Of a stretch of 64,000 bases of DNA, positions 35,704 through 49,240 are shown piece after piece (position 1 is the stretch's first letter; every line of letters begins with the position of its first letter). Under the pieces are notes generated by a model. That model had not been told where the DNA came from. It did not search any database and saw only the letters and a list, made by a program, of their open reading frames with translations. The stretch lies in contig OW121743.1 in the NCBI GenBank assembly GCA_933228675.1, forward strand, positions 65,809,998-65,873,997. The letters run 5' to 3'. The stretch comes from Stomorhina lunata. Taxonomy: Eukaryota > Arthropoda > Insecta > Diptera > Rhiniidae. The position numbers and the translations under genes are program-made.

Positions 35704-36396
35704 TATTCTGGTGAAAATGAATTACTAAAACGAAAAATAACATCAAGGAATTTAAGAGGCCTCCATTATGAGTTCTGAGTAAGAAATACTTAGATTAATA
35801 TTTGACCCAAGAAATAAAGAAGGCGAAGTCAATATGAATATAAGGCGACGATATTGTTAGATACTTCTAATCAAAAAATGGATCAGAATAGGGTAAAAAT
35901 GCTTATTATTGACTACACCCAACATCGCACAGGAAATAAAGATCGACTACGCACAAATTTGACGTTGATATGCGAGTGATGGAAATAAGGTACTAGACAA
36001 GACATAGAGAATAGAAGAGAGTTATAATCTCGTTAACTATGATAGCTAGAGCAAAAATAATAAAATCCTGTGATCACTCAAAAAAATAATTTTTTCGAAA
36101 TTATTTTGTGAAAAACTTTAAAGTCTATGCTAGAGCAAAAATAACGAAATCCTGTGATTACTCAAAAAATTTGATTTTTTTTGAAATTTTTTTATGAAAA
36201 ACTTAAAAGTCTATTTTCCCGTTACCTATGATAGCTAGAGCAAAAATAATGAAATCCTGTGATCACTCAAAATTATTTTTTCCTGTGATCACTCAAAAAA
36301 ATTAATTTTTTTCGAAATTTTTTTATGAAAAACTTTAAAGTCGATTTTCTCGTTTACAATGAAAGCTAGACCTATATATTCTGGCGATTTTATAAT
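35704..36396. repeat. Spacer with a three-copy tandem repeat of about 85-105 bp
   Basis: From about 36030 to 36369, units carrying GCTAGAGCAAAAATAA, AATCCTGTGATCACTC, TTTCGAAATTTTTTTATG and AAAAACTTTAAAGTC recur three times. A short extra CCTGTGATCACTCAAAA lies in the last unit. The first 320 bases have no recognised feature. Confidence 0.65.
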
Positions 36397-37034
36397 TATA
36401 CCCTTCACCACCATAGGTGGAAAGGGTATTATAAGTTTGTGCTGATGTTTGTAACGCATAGAAATATTTGTCTTAGACCTACCTTTTAGTATACCATTAG
36501 GCCTAAAATTACTTTCTGAGTCGATTTAGCGATGTCCGTTCGTCCGTCTGGCTGGCTGGCTGGACCCCCATGTAAACCTTGTAATCAAACTACAGGTCGC
36601 AATTCTAAAGATAATTTAATGAAATTTGGCACAGATAATTTTTTTGATAATAGGACCATGGCTATTGAAATTGGTCAAAATCGGTCCATTATTTATGGTA
36701 CCTCCCATAGGTCACACTTCCCGGAATTGATATATTGGCCACAAATATCAATATTTTTTGATGAAATTTAAAACAGATACTGCTTATGTAACTGCTTAAA
36801 TCACTGTACCAAACTTCGTTGAAATCGGTCCACATTTGACCCTAGCTCTCATATAAGTCCAAATGTCGGAAGCAGCTTAAATATATAAGTTTTCAGAAAA
36901 TGTTTGTATGATAGCAAAATTTAGCAAATATTTGTCTTTATACAGGAAAATAACACCTTTGACTTTGTGTTGACTTTGTGGTGAAGGGTATCGTATGGTC
37001 GGCTTGACCGACTATAGCACTTTCTTACTTGTTT
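36397..37034 (-). mobile_element. Helentron-like repeat, subfamily 1
   Basis: A minus-strand copy from TATACCCTTCACCACCATAG to GCACTTTCTTACTTGTTT, about 640 bp. It has the CGTTCGTCCGTCTGGCTGGC tract near 36536. A block of about 100 bases present in the 34491 copy is missing near 36820. It carries a duplicated TGACTTTGTG at 36959-36980. Confidence 0.83.
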
Positions 37035-38284
37035 TTATTTCAATAGGAAATTTTTAAAATTTTAACTGATTTTACTGCATATGCATTGCCTTAAACCGCA
37101 ACTATCTCTATAAAAACGGATTAATCTACATAAGGACTAAAATGTTATTAAGGCCTTTTATTTTAAATAATTTTGTATACCCCAATTTTTTAAATATGTT
37201 TGCATGAGAAATTTGAAACTATTAATAATCGCAAAATTATGATCTGTAACTATAACAAAATTTAAATTATTTTTTATTACCTAAAAAAATAATAGATTTG
37301 AAAAAGGTGATAGTTAAACTAAATGCAAAAAGGCCACACAAATTAACACAAAACACCCTTAAAACTAAGAAAAGGGACACATTTTTAAAATATATTATAA
37401 ATGAATATCTAAAAAGGGGTGGTGAAGTGGTTGGTACTTGAGGAAAGTATATTGTTATTAGTAAAAAATTTAGAGACATGTTAATTGTTTGTTGATTTCT
37501 ATCACAAAAATAAATGCAGATTAAATTACTCAAGCGAATAACTAAAATTTTAACACATTTTTATAGTTAAGAATATGAGAACCAAAAAAAAGGACATATG
37601 GGTAATAAAGCTTAGAGATGTTAAAACTATTTGGCAAAAAGATAGATATTGATCATTATTTAAAACTTCAATTTTTCATTTGTTTTACAAAATTTTATTT
37701 GTTTTAGAAAGTTTATGTTTTTAATTTTTCTGTTTCGAGAGCTTTGCAAATCATTTAATCCCTCAAGTTCATATTTTAGTCGGTATCTTTTTTCTTTGTG
37801 TTTCTTTTTCTAAAGTTGTTTACCTGCATTTCATCATTGGCGCCGTGTACTAATTATCCCCATCATTCAGTTTTTTTTTAAGTTTTTTTCTTTTTAATTC
37901 CTTTTGTAGTTTCCTAAATTAACGCTTTGGCGGCACCAATTACCAACATTTAATATTTAAAAGGGGCGTAGTTGATGCTTTAAACGTTTTATAATTTACA
38001 TAAAATTATATTTAACACATGATCATAATGATCTTGATGACCATCATTCACCCGAGTTGTTTTCTTCTCTTGGCTGATTTATGAAAAAAAAGATGAATGA
38101 ATCGTATAATTTATATTGTTCCTATTAGTTAAAAAAATAATCGTATATAGTAAATATATGTTTATGAGTGGATGTAAGATGGATTTTCTAAACGTCCTCA
38201 AACAAATATCATCATCGTTTTTATTTAGCTCATTATTCATGGAGATAATTTTACGAGGGTGGAGCAAAAAGTGTAAGAGAAATG
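37035..38284. other. Non-repetitive spacer
   Basis: No gene recognised. Two minus frames of 88 and 62 aa lack any domain. The stretch 37800-38060 has higher complexity (CATTGGCGCCGTGTACTAAT, ATGATCATAATGATCTTGAT) and looks like ordinary fly non-coding DNA. Confidence 0.5.
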
Positions 38285-41200
38285 TAAAAGTATAAGAAAA
38301 TTTTACTTTTTATAGGATTTTTTTTTAATTGTACTTTTTATATGTAATTTTTTAAAAATTTACTTTTTTATAAAATTTTACTATTTTTAAGAAATTTTTC
38401 TTTTCATATGAAATTTTCGGAAATCTTACTATTATAGAAATTTTTGAAAATTTTCAAAAATTTCACTTTACATAGAAAATTTTTGATTTTAATATGAAAT
38501 TTTTTAAAATTTACTATTTTTATGAAATTTTTGAAAATTTTACTACTTTTAGAAAATTTTTAAAATTTTACTATTTATAGGAAATTTTCGAAAATTTTGC
38601 TTTCGATAAGAAATCTTCAAAAATTTGACTATTATAGAAAATTTTATACATTTTTAGGAATTATTAAAAATTTTGCTATTTATAGGAAATTTTTTGAAAA
38701 TTTTACTATTTAAAGAAAATTTTCGAAAATTTTACTATTTATAGGAAATTTTCGACAATTTTAATATTTATAGGAAATTTTTGAAAATGTTGGCTATTTA
38801 TATGATTTTTCGAAATTCAAACTTTTTTAGGCAAGTTTCGAAAACTTGACTAAAATAGCAAATTTTTGAAAATTTTACAGTTTATAGGAAATTTTATTAT
38901 TTATAGAAATTTTTCGAAAATTTTATTATTTACAGAAATTTTTCGAAAATTTTATTATTTATAGAAATTTTTCGAAAATTTTATTTTTTGTAGAAATTTT
39001 TCGAAAATTTTATTATTTATAGAAATTTTTCGAAAATTTTATTTTTGCTGGCAAATTTTCCAAAATTTTACTAAATTTAGGAAGTTTTCGAAAATTTTAC
39101 TATTTTAAGATAATTTTTGAAAATTTTACTATTTCATTGAATTTTTTAAAAATTTTACTCTAAAGAGGAAATTTTCGAAAAATTTACCATTTATAGGAAA
39201 TTTTTGAAAATTTTAATATTTATCGGAAATATTTGAAAATTTTAATATTTAACGCAAATTTTTGAAAATAGTGCTATTTATAGGAAATTTTACTTTTTAA
39301 ATTAAATTTTTGAAAATTTTACTATTTTTAGGAAATTTCCGAAAATTTTAATATTTGTTAGAAAATATCGAAAATTTTGCTAATTACAGGAAATTTTCGA
39401 AAAATTTACTATTTATAAGAAATAATAGAAAATTTTACTATTTAAAGAAAATTTTCGAAAATTTAAATAATTATAGGAAATTTTTGAATATTTTAATATT
39501 TATTGAAAATTCTCGAACATTTGAATATTTATAGGAAAATTTGAAAAATTTTACTATTTATAGGAAATTTTCGAAAATTTGACTTTTTGTAGGAAATTTT
39601 TGAAGATTTTGCTATATTTTAACTTTTTATATAAAATTTTTGAAAATTTTAATTTTTAAGGATATTTTCGAAAATTTGACTATTTATAGGAAATTTTTGA
39701 AAATTGCACAATTAAAAGGAAATTTTGAAAATTTTAGTATTTATAGAAAATTTTAATATTTATAAGAAATTATCGAAAATGTTGCTATTTATAGGAAATT
39801 TTCGAAAAACTTACTATCTATAAGAAATTATCGAAAATTTTACTATTCATAGGAAATTTTCGAAAATTCGACTATTTAAAGGAAATTTCTGAAAATTTTA
39901 ACATTTTTAAAAAATTTTCAAAAATTTTACTTTCTAAATAAAATTGATTATTTATAGGAAATTTTCGAAAATTTTACTATTTTTAGAAAATTTAAAATAA
40001 ATTATTAAAAATTTTGTAATTTATAGGAAAATTTTGAAAATTTTGCTATTTATAGGAAATTTTCGAAAATTTTACGATTTATAAGAAATATTCGAAGATT
40101 TGATTATTTCTAGGAAATTTTTAAAAATTTTAATATTTTTAGAAAACTTAACTATTTTTAGGACATTTTTTCAAATTTTTATATTTATAGGTCATTTCCG
40201 AAAATTTTACTATTTATAGGATAATTTCGAAAATTTAACTATTTATAGAAAACTTTTGAAAATTTTTTCATTTATTGAAAATTTTCGAAAATTTGACTAT
40301 TTATGGGAAATATTAGAAAATTTGACTATTTATAGGAAATTTTTGAAAATTTTACTATTATTAGAAATATTTGAAACTTTTGCTATTATAGGAAATTTTC
40401 GAAAATTTTACTATTCATAAGAAATTTTCAAACATTTGACTATTTATAGGAAATTTTCGAAAATTTGACTATTCATAGGAAATTTTTGAAAATTTTACTA
40501 ATTTTAGAAAATTTTCGAAAATTTTACTATTTTTCGAAAATTTTACTATTTTTAGAAAATTTTCGAAAATTTGACTATTTATAGAAAATTTTCGAAAATT
40601 TGACTATTTATAGAAAATTTTTAAAAATTTGACTATTTATAGGAAATTTTCGAAAATTTGACTATTATTAGGATATTTTCGAAAATTTGACTATTTATAG
40701 GATATTTTCGAAAATTTTGCTATTTATAGGAAATTTTCGAAAATTTGACTATTTATAGGATATTTTCAAAATTTGACTATTTATTGAAAATTTTACTATT
40801 CATAGGAAATTTTTGAAAATTTTACTATTTTTAGAAAATTTTCGAAAATTTTACTATGTTTAGAAAATTTTACTTTTTGAAAATTTTACTATAAATAGAA
40901 ACATTTGAAAATTTTACTATTCATTTATTGGAAATTTTCCAAATATTTACTAATTATAGGAAATTTTCGAAAATTTAACTATTTATAGAAAATTTTCTAA
41001 AAATTTACTAATTATAGAAAATTTGACTATTCATAGGAAATTTTCAAAAATTTGACTATTTAAAGAAAATTTTCGAAAATTTGACTATTTATAGGAAATT
41101 TTCAAAAATTTGACTATTTATAGAAAATTTTCAAAAATTTGACTATTAATAGAAAATTTTCGAAAATTTGACTATTTATAGAAAATCTTCGAAAATTTGA

Positions 41201-41897
41201 CTATTTATAGGAAATTTTCGAAAATTTGACTATTAATAGGATATTTTCGAAAATTTGACTATTTATAGAAAAAATTTGACTACTTAAAGAAAATTTTCGA
41301 AAATTTGACTACTTAAAGAAAATTTTCGAAAATTTGACTATTTATAGGAAATTTTCAAAAATTTGACTATATATAGAAAATTTTCGAAAATATGACTATT
41401 TATAGAAAATTTTAGAAAATTTTGCTATTATAGGAAATTTTCGAAAATTTGACTATTAATAGGATATTTTCAAAATTTGACTATTTATAGGAATTTTTCA
41501 AAAATTTTGCTATTTATAGGAAATTTTCGAAAATTTTACTATTTATAGGAAATTTTCGAAAATTTTACTATTTATAAGATATTTTTGAAAATTTTACTAT
41601 TTAAAGAAAAATATCCAACATTTTACTATTTTTAGGAATTTTTCAAAAATTTCAATATTTACAGCAAATTTTCGAAAATTTTAATATTTATAGGAAATTT
41701 TTTAAAATTTTTTCTATTTATAGGAAATTTCCGAAAATTTTAATATTATAGGAAATTTTTGAAAATATTACTATTTATAGGAAATTTTCGAAAATTTGAC
41801 TATTTATTGAACATTTTTGAAAATTTGACAATTTATGGGAAATATCCGAAACTTTGACTATTTATAGAAAATTTTTGAAAATTTTGCTATTTATACG
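38285..41897. repeat. 29-bp minisatellite, array B
   Basis: About 120 tandem units with the pattern TTTTACTATTTATAGGAAAT followed by TTTCGAAAA. The monomer includes the palindrome AAATTTTCGAAAATTT. Units vary at ACT/GAC and in the TATAGG part. The left end (38285-38700) is most degraded; the 40500-41500 part is most regular. It is the reverse complement of array C at 43875-47879. It codes for nothing. Confidence 0.95.
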
Positions 41898-43874
41898 AAG
41901 ACTTGATGTACCCTCGTTTAATCTTATGATAAAATTGTTGTAATATTTATTTATCTAAAAACATTAAAGCGATTATAGTTTTTTTAGGTTTTTTGTTTTT
42001 TTTTTTTTGGTGCTGCTTTTGTGTGGTTTTATCGAGAACAGCCTCCTTTTTTTTGGAAAGATTCGATAAAAAATTTTGAACAACAAAAATTTCGAAAAAC
42101 TAAAATCACATTTAAAACAAAGAAAAACTTAAAGAGTGTTGAGTAGAATTATATCATCATGTAATAAATGGCACCTCATTTAATATTTTTTTCCTGGTGA
42201 TTAAGGTATAATTTATAAAATAAACGTTTTTTTTGTTGTCTCGCTCAAAACCTCATACATTTTGAATATATTTGATTGCTTTAGATTTATTATAACTCCC
42301 GGCAAAGGTCAGAAATATACGATTGAAAGTTTAAATTCATATATTTTACAACAAATTATAAATATTAGTGGATGAATTGAAATGAAAAGATCGAATATGT
42401 TATTCAAGTAATCATCATTATAAAATTTGTTAAACCTATTTGATAAATATTGGGGTTTTATATTAAAGTTTTAATCTTTTTTTTTTTTTGTAAAAGGTGT
42501 AAATGTTGAAATAAAAATTTTAAGATAACAGCCATTAATTTTATTTGAAATTATTGTTCGAAAATAAATTTATTAAAATTTCCGTTGGCTATAATCGTGT
42601 GTATTTTAGAAATTTATTTAAATATAATTTTTAAAAACTTTTAATCGCCGGATGTGATTTTTTTGTGAACTATAATCAAAAGCTTTTGTAAATAATGATA
42701 ACTTGAGATACTCCTTTAAAACTAAAATAAAATCTAGCATTTAAGTCACGCTTTTAAAGTAGAGATCAGAGAAATTTTTTGCGAAAAAGTTCAACGACTC
42801 ATAAAAAGCCCAATGGGGTAGAGTTACAAAATTTGAAAACAAATCGGAAATATCGATATTTTATATAATTTTCGATTTGAACTATTTAAAAGAAATAGTC
42901 AAGTTTAAATCTAAAATTCTCACAATTTATTAACTAATTAAGGTTCTAAATTATTATAAACCTCTGAATTTAATTAATATCATAATCATTGGCCAGTCAG
43001 TCACCTGACAAATTTACAATCATCAACCAAAGCTTCCCATAACAATTTCACCTTGTCTTGAGTTTCTTTAACTCAATTGTCTTAAATTTATGACTTAATT
43101 AAAAGAAAATAAAACAAACAACCCAGAAAATCATATAAAATAAATTAAAACAAAACTACAAATTGTTTAAAAATAAGAAAAAACTACAGAAATACCTAAA
43201 TCTACTAAAATAATTCGTTAAAAAATTAACCATCAAAATATACATTCATAATGTGAAACTAAACCAAAACCAAAAATGAATGAAACTGAATAATAAAAAG
43301 CCGTTAACTCCAAAAAAAAAAAAACGTAACTAACCTTTAATTAAATAACCACAAATTTACAGTAAATCACAACAATAGTTAAGCAAATGAACTTAAATAT
43401 ATTTGAAATTGGTAGATAATTCACATACAAAAAAAAGCGAGTAACTAGTACATGATACGAGTTTGTATCAAATGCCCCTAATGATAACATAAAAATGTAT
43501 CACTTCACAAATTACCTACCCATTCACATACGCAGGGGATATAGTCAGGTTAATATACAATTTAAAATTAACAATTTACAAAATTACCAAAAAGTTAAAG
43601 TAATAAAAAGTAAAACAAATTTTTATAAAATACCACTAAAAAATGTTTGACTTGTAGTTTCTAATATTAAATGGCAAGTGTCGTTTACCAATAGAGCTCT
43701 TAACCACATACAAGATTTCAAATTACTACCACAATATAAACAAAGGGAAATTTATAAAGGCCTAGACATTTTATGACATTAATAAAATTTTCTAAAATTT
43801 AAAATATTTTTTTAAATGTTTTACTGTAGTGTATTGCACTAAGATCCCAATTTTTAAATTTTGAATCTAAAAAA
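41898..43874. other. Non-repetitive spacer between inverted arrays
   Basis: About 2 kb of AT-rich DNA separates arrays B and C. No ORF, RNA gene or transposon was recognised. It would form the loop if the arrays paired. Confidence 0.5.
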
Positions 43875-46800
43875 ATTTGTAAAATTTTGAAAATTTCCTA
43901 TAAATATTTAAATTTTCGAAAATTACCATTACAAAGAAAAACTTTCGAAAATTTCCTAAAAATAATAAAATTTTCGAAAATCTCCTATAAATAGAAATTT
44001 TTTCTAAAAATAGTCAAATTTTCCAAAATTTCCTATAAATAGTAAAATTTTCTAAAAATAGTCAAATTTTTGAAAATTTTACTTTTTAGAAAATTTTATT
44101 ATTTATAGGAAATTTTCGAAAGTTTTTCTTTGTAATGGAAATCTTCTTTGTACTAAAATTTTCGGAAATTTTCTATAAATAGTAAAATTTTTGAAAATAT
44201 ATTATAAAAGTAAAATTTTTGAAAATTTCCTATAAATAGTCAAATTTTCAAAAATTTTCTAAAAATAGTCAAATTTCAAAATTTTTGAAAATTTTCTATT
44301 AATAGTTAAATACACAAAAATTTCCAGTAAATAATCTATTATAGAAAATTTCTATAAATTGTAAAATATTCGAAAATTTTCTATAATTAGTAAAACTTTC
44401 TAATATTTCCTTTAAAAAGTGAAATTTTAGAAAATTTCCTATAAATAGTAAAATTTTCAAAAATTTCCTATAAATAGTAAAATTCTTGAAAATTTCCCAG
44501 AAATAGTCAAATTTTCGATTATTTCCCATATATTATAAAGTTTTCCAAAATTTCCTAAAAAAAAAGTAGTTAGATTTTCAAAAATTTTATGTAAATAATC
44601 AAATATTCAGAAATTTCCCATAAATAGTAAAATTTTTGAAAATTTATAATAAATAGTAAAATTTTTGAAAATTTCCTTTAAATATTAAAATTTTTGAAAA
44701 TTTCCTATAAATAGTCAAATTTTCAAAAATTTTCTAAAAATAGTCAAATTTTAAAATTTTTGAAAATTTTCTATTAATAGTTAAATACACAAAAATTTCC
44801 AGTAAATAATCTATTATAGAAAATTTCTATAAATTGTAAAATATTCGAAAATTTTCTATAATTAATAAAACTTTCTAATATTTCCTTTAAAAAGTAAAAT
44901 TTTAGAAAAATTTCTATAAGTAGTAAAATTTTCAAAAATTTCCTATAAATAGTAAAATTTTTGAAAATTTTCGAGAAATAGTCAAATTTCCGAATATTTC
45001 CCATATATTGTAAAGTTTTCCAAAATTTCCCAAAAAAATAGTTAGATTTTCAAAAATTTTATGTAAATAATCAAATATTCAGAAATTTCCCATAAATAGT
45101 AAAATTTTTGAAAATTTCCAATAAATAGTAAAATTTTTGAAAATTTCCCACAAATAGTAACATTTTTTAAAACTTTCTATAGTCAAATCTTCGAAAATTT
45201 TCTATAAATATTTCAATTTTTAAAAATTTCTATCAATAGTAGAATTTTCAAAAATTTCTTATCAATAGTCAAATTTTCGAAAAATTTATAAAAATAGTAA
45301 AATTTTTGAAAATTTTGTTTAATAGTCAAATTTTAGAAGATTTCCTATAAATAGTCAAATTTTCAAAAATTTTCTATAAATAGTCAAATATTCCAAAATT
45401 TCTAATAAAGAGTCAAATTATCGAATATATCCCAAAAATAAAAAATTTTCATAAAATTCCCTAAAACAAAGTAGTAAAATTTTCAACAATTTTCTATAAA
45501 CGGTAAAATTTTTGAAAATATTGTTTAATAGTCAAATTTTAGAAAATTTTCTATAAATAGTCAAATTTTCAAAAATTTTCTATAAATAGTCAAATTTTCA
45601 AAAATTTTCTATAAACAGTCAAATTTTTGAAAATTTCATAAAAATAGTTAAATTATCCAAAAATTTCTAATAAAGAGTCACAATTTCGAATATATCCTAT
45701 AAATAAAAAAATTTCATAAAATTCCCTAAAAAAAGTAATAAATTTTCAACAATTTTCTATAAACAGTAAAATGTTTGAAAATTTGCTATAAATAATCAAA
45801 ATTTCTATAAATAGTGAAATTATTCGAAATTTTCTATGAAGTTTAAAATTTTGGCAAAATTCCATTAAATTGACAAATTTTAGAAAAATTCTTTTAATTA
45901 GTAAAATTTTCAAAAATATCGTCTAAATAGTAAAGTAAAAAAACCTCAATAAATAGTAAAATTTTCGAAAATTTTCTAAAAAATATACAATTTTCGAATA
46001 TTTAATATAAATAGTAAAATTTTTGAAATTTTTCTATAAATAGCAAAATTTTCGAGAATTTCATATAAATAATAAAATTTTCGAAAATATCCTATAAATT
46101 GTAAAATTTTCGAAAATTTCCTATAAGCAGTAAAATTTTTGAAAATTTCCTATAAACAGTAAATTTTCGAAAATTTCCTATAAATAGTAAAATTTTCGAA
46201 AATTTCCAATAAATAGCAAAATTTTCGAAAATTTCCTGAATGACTCAAATATTCGTCAATTTCCTATAAATAGTTAAATTTTCAAAAATTTCCTATTAAT
46301 AGTCAAATTTTCAAAAATTTCCCATTAATAGTCAAATTTTTGAAAATTTTCTCTAATAGTAAAATTTTCTCTAATAGTAAAATTTTCGAAAATTTTCTCT
46401 AATAGTAAAATTTTCGAAAATTTTGTCTAATAGTCAAATTTTCGGAAATTTTCTCTAATAGTCAAATTTTCGAAAATTTTCTATAAATAGTACAATTTTC
46501 GAAAATTTTCTATAAATAGTAAAATTTTCTATAAATAATCAAATTTTTGAAAATTTTCTTCAAATAGTAAAATTTTCGAAAATTTCCTATAAATATTAAA
46601 AATTTCCTGTAGATAATAATATTTTCAAAAACGTCCTATAAATTGTAAAATTATCACTAATTTCCTATAAATAGTAAAATTTTCGAAAATTTCCTTTAAA
46701 TAATAAAATCTTCGAAAATTTCCTATGAATAATAATTTTCGAAAATTTTATATATTAAAAAAAATTTTCGAAAATTTCATATAAATAATAAAAATTTCGA

Positions 46801-47879
46801 AAATATCCTATAAATAGTAAAATTTTGAAAATTTCCTACAAATAATAAAATTTTTAAAAGTGCCTACAAATAGTAATACTTTCGAAAACATTCTATAAAT
46901 AGAATTTTCGGAAATTTTCTGTTATAAAAAAAATTTTGAAAATTTCTTCTTAGTCACGTTTTTGAAAATTTCTTATAAATAGTCCAATTTTGAAAATTCT
47001 ATTATAAATAGTAAATTTTTCTAAAATTTTCAAGTATTTCTTGAAAATAATTAAATTTTCGAAATTTTCCTAAAAATAGCAAAATTGTCAAAAATTTTCT
47101 CCAAATTGTAAAATTTTTGAATATTTCCTATAAATAGTAAAGTTTTCGAAAATATCCTATCAATAGCAAAATTTTCAAAAATTTCTTCTAAATAGTTAAA
47201 TTTTCGAAAATTTCCTCTTGTAATACAATTTTTGAAAATTTCCTATAAATAGTCAAATTTTTGAAAAATTCTTATCAATAGTCAAATTTAAGAAAATTTC
47301 CTGTAAATAGTGACATTTTCGAAAATTTCATATGAATAGTAAAATTTTCGAAAATTTCCTATAAATAGTAAAATTTTCGAAAATTTTCTATAAATAGTAA
47401 AATTTTCCAAAATTTTCTAAAAATAGTAAATTTTTCGAATAGTAAAATTTTCGAAAATATCCTATAAATAGAAAATTTTTCGATAATATCCTATAAAAAG
47501 TAAATTTTTTTTTTAATTTTCAATAAAGATAGTAAATTTTTCGAAAGTTTTCTATTAGTATCAAATTTTTTAAAGTTTTCTATGAATAGTCAAATTTTCA
47601 AAAATTTCCTATGAACAGTCAAATATTCCAAAATTTCCAATAAATAGTCAAATTTTCGAAAATTTCCTTGCATAATTAAAATTTTCGAAAATTTGCTACA
47701 AATAGTAAAATGGAACCTAATAAATAGCCGAATTTTTAGAAATTTCCTATAAATAGTCAAATTTTAATTTTTTTTGTCAAATTTTAATTAATATTCAGAT
47801 TTTTTTTTAACATTTGTGATAAATGACTAAATTTTTTTTTCAAAAATTTCCTAAAAATAGTAAAATTATTTATAAATAG
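43875..47879. repeat. 29-bp minisatellite, array C (inverse of B)
   Basis: About 135 units with the pattern TTTCCTATAAATAGTAAAAT and TTTCGAAAA, the reverse complement of array B. A small inverted segment lies at 44060-44142, so AAGAAAAACTTTCG (43935-43948) pairs with CGAAAGTTTTTCTT (44120-44133). A block of about 475 bases is duplicated: the TTAAATACACAAAAATTTCC motif is at 44303 and again at 44778. The array becomes ragged after about 47700. Confidence 0.95.
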
Positions 47880-48572
47880 ACTCTAGACTATTTGTAACCA
47901 AGTCCGACAGTTGTATAGCCCGATTATAGTTTAGCACAAATATAGTCTACGGAGTGTGGTCTGGTCCAACTATAGTCTAGTCTGACTGTAGTCTAACCTG
48001 ACTATAATCTAGTCCGATTATAGTCTAGTCCGACTAAAGTCTAATTCGACTATAGTATAACCTCCTTTTAGTTTAGTTCGACTATGGTTTTATCCGACTA
48101 TATTCTGATTTCTGCTATAGTTAAGTCCGATTATTATCTAGGCCGACAATTTTCTAGTCATATTTAAGTCTCGTGCTACTTTAGTCTTTTCCGACTTAAG
48201 ACGAATCTGACTAAAATCTAGTCTGACCATGTCTACTCCAAATAAAATCTAGACCGACTATAGTCTAGACCGACTATAGTCTAGTCCGACTATAGTCTAG
48301 TCCGACTTTAAGTCTAGTCCGACTGTAGTCTAGTCCGACTTTAAGTCTAGTCCGACTGTAGCTTAGTCCGACTAAAATCTATTCCGCCTATGTCTACTCC
48401 GAATAAAGCCTAGTCCGACTATAGTCTAGTCCGACTATTGTCTACTCCGACTATGGTTTAGTCCGAATTGTCTAGTCCTACTAAAATCTATTCCGACTAA
48501 TGTCTAGTCCGACTATAGTTTGGACCAACCAAAGTCTAGTCCGACTTTACTCTAGTCCAATTATGGTCTAAG
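47880..48572. repeat. 16-bp minisatellite, AGTCCGACTATAGTCT type, block 1
   Basis: About 42 units of 16 bases with the palindromic core GACTATAGTC. The best-preserved part is 48250-48440, where a pair of units (one with TTTAAG) is itself repeated. It adjoins array C directly. Confidence 0.93.
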
Positions 48573-49000
48573 TGAGGGTCTTATGGAAGGCCTTATTCCA
48601 AAACTCATTTCCCTTCCGAAACACACACATACATATCTCAAACAAATTCACGCAATAAACGTATTTGATGCGTAAATTGTACGAGTTTTGAGAACGATTG
48701 AGTGAATGACTGAATGAATGAATGAGTGAGTGAGCGACTGACTGAGTGGTTGGTGTTGGGATCTTGTTTAACAAACAAATGGATTTAAATTACTTTGTGA
48801 ATTTTACTAATTAACAACTGTTTTTTTGGTTTTAGTCATACATGAAGTTTATAACGACCAGGCCAGATGAATTATGTGGGTGGGTGAATTGAAAAGTAGT
48901 TTTATAATAATATTTTTTTTTTCGTTTTAAATATATAATAAGGAATTTGTCTAAGTTAAGGTTAGTCTTAGAATCTAGATATGTTACGTACATAAATTCT
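48573..49000. other. Spacer with a GAAT/GAGT microsatellite
   Basis: Unique DNA interrupting the 16-bp array. It contains a tetranucleotide run of GAAT, GAGT and GACT units at about 48690-48748. A 68-aa minus frame over it is a repeat by-product. Confidence 0.7.
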
Positions 49001-49240
49001 ACTATAGTCTGGTCGAATTAAAGTCTAGTCTGACTGTAATTTAATCCGACTATAGTCTAATTCGAATATAGTCTATTTCGACTATAGTCTAGTTCGACTA
49101 TAGTCTAGTCCGATTGTAGTCTATTCCGACTATAGTCTAGTCCGACAATAGACTAGTCCGACTATATTCTAGTCCGACAATAGTTAGTTCCACTATTGTT
49201 TAGGCCGACTAATGTTTAATCCGAAAAGAGGCTAGTGCCA
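49001..49240. repeat. 16-bp minisatellite, block 2
   Basis: Another 15 or so units of the same monomer (ACTATAGTCTAGTCCG) in the same orientation as block 1. Scattered degraded units continue to about 49500 (for example near 49310 and 49450). It is probably one array split by the 430-bp spacer. Confidence 0.9.

Noticed and set aside
38285..47879. Centromeric satellite
   Set aside because: Arrays are short, diverged and interleaved with unique DNA, unlike megabase-scale satellite. Location cannot be judged from this window.
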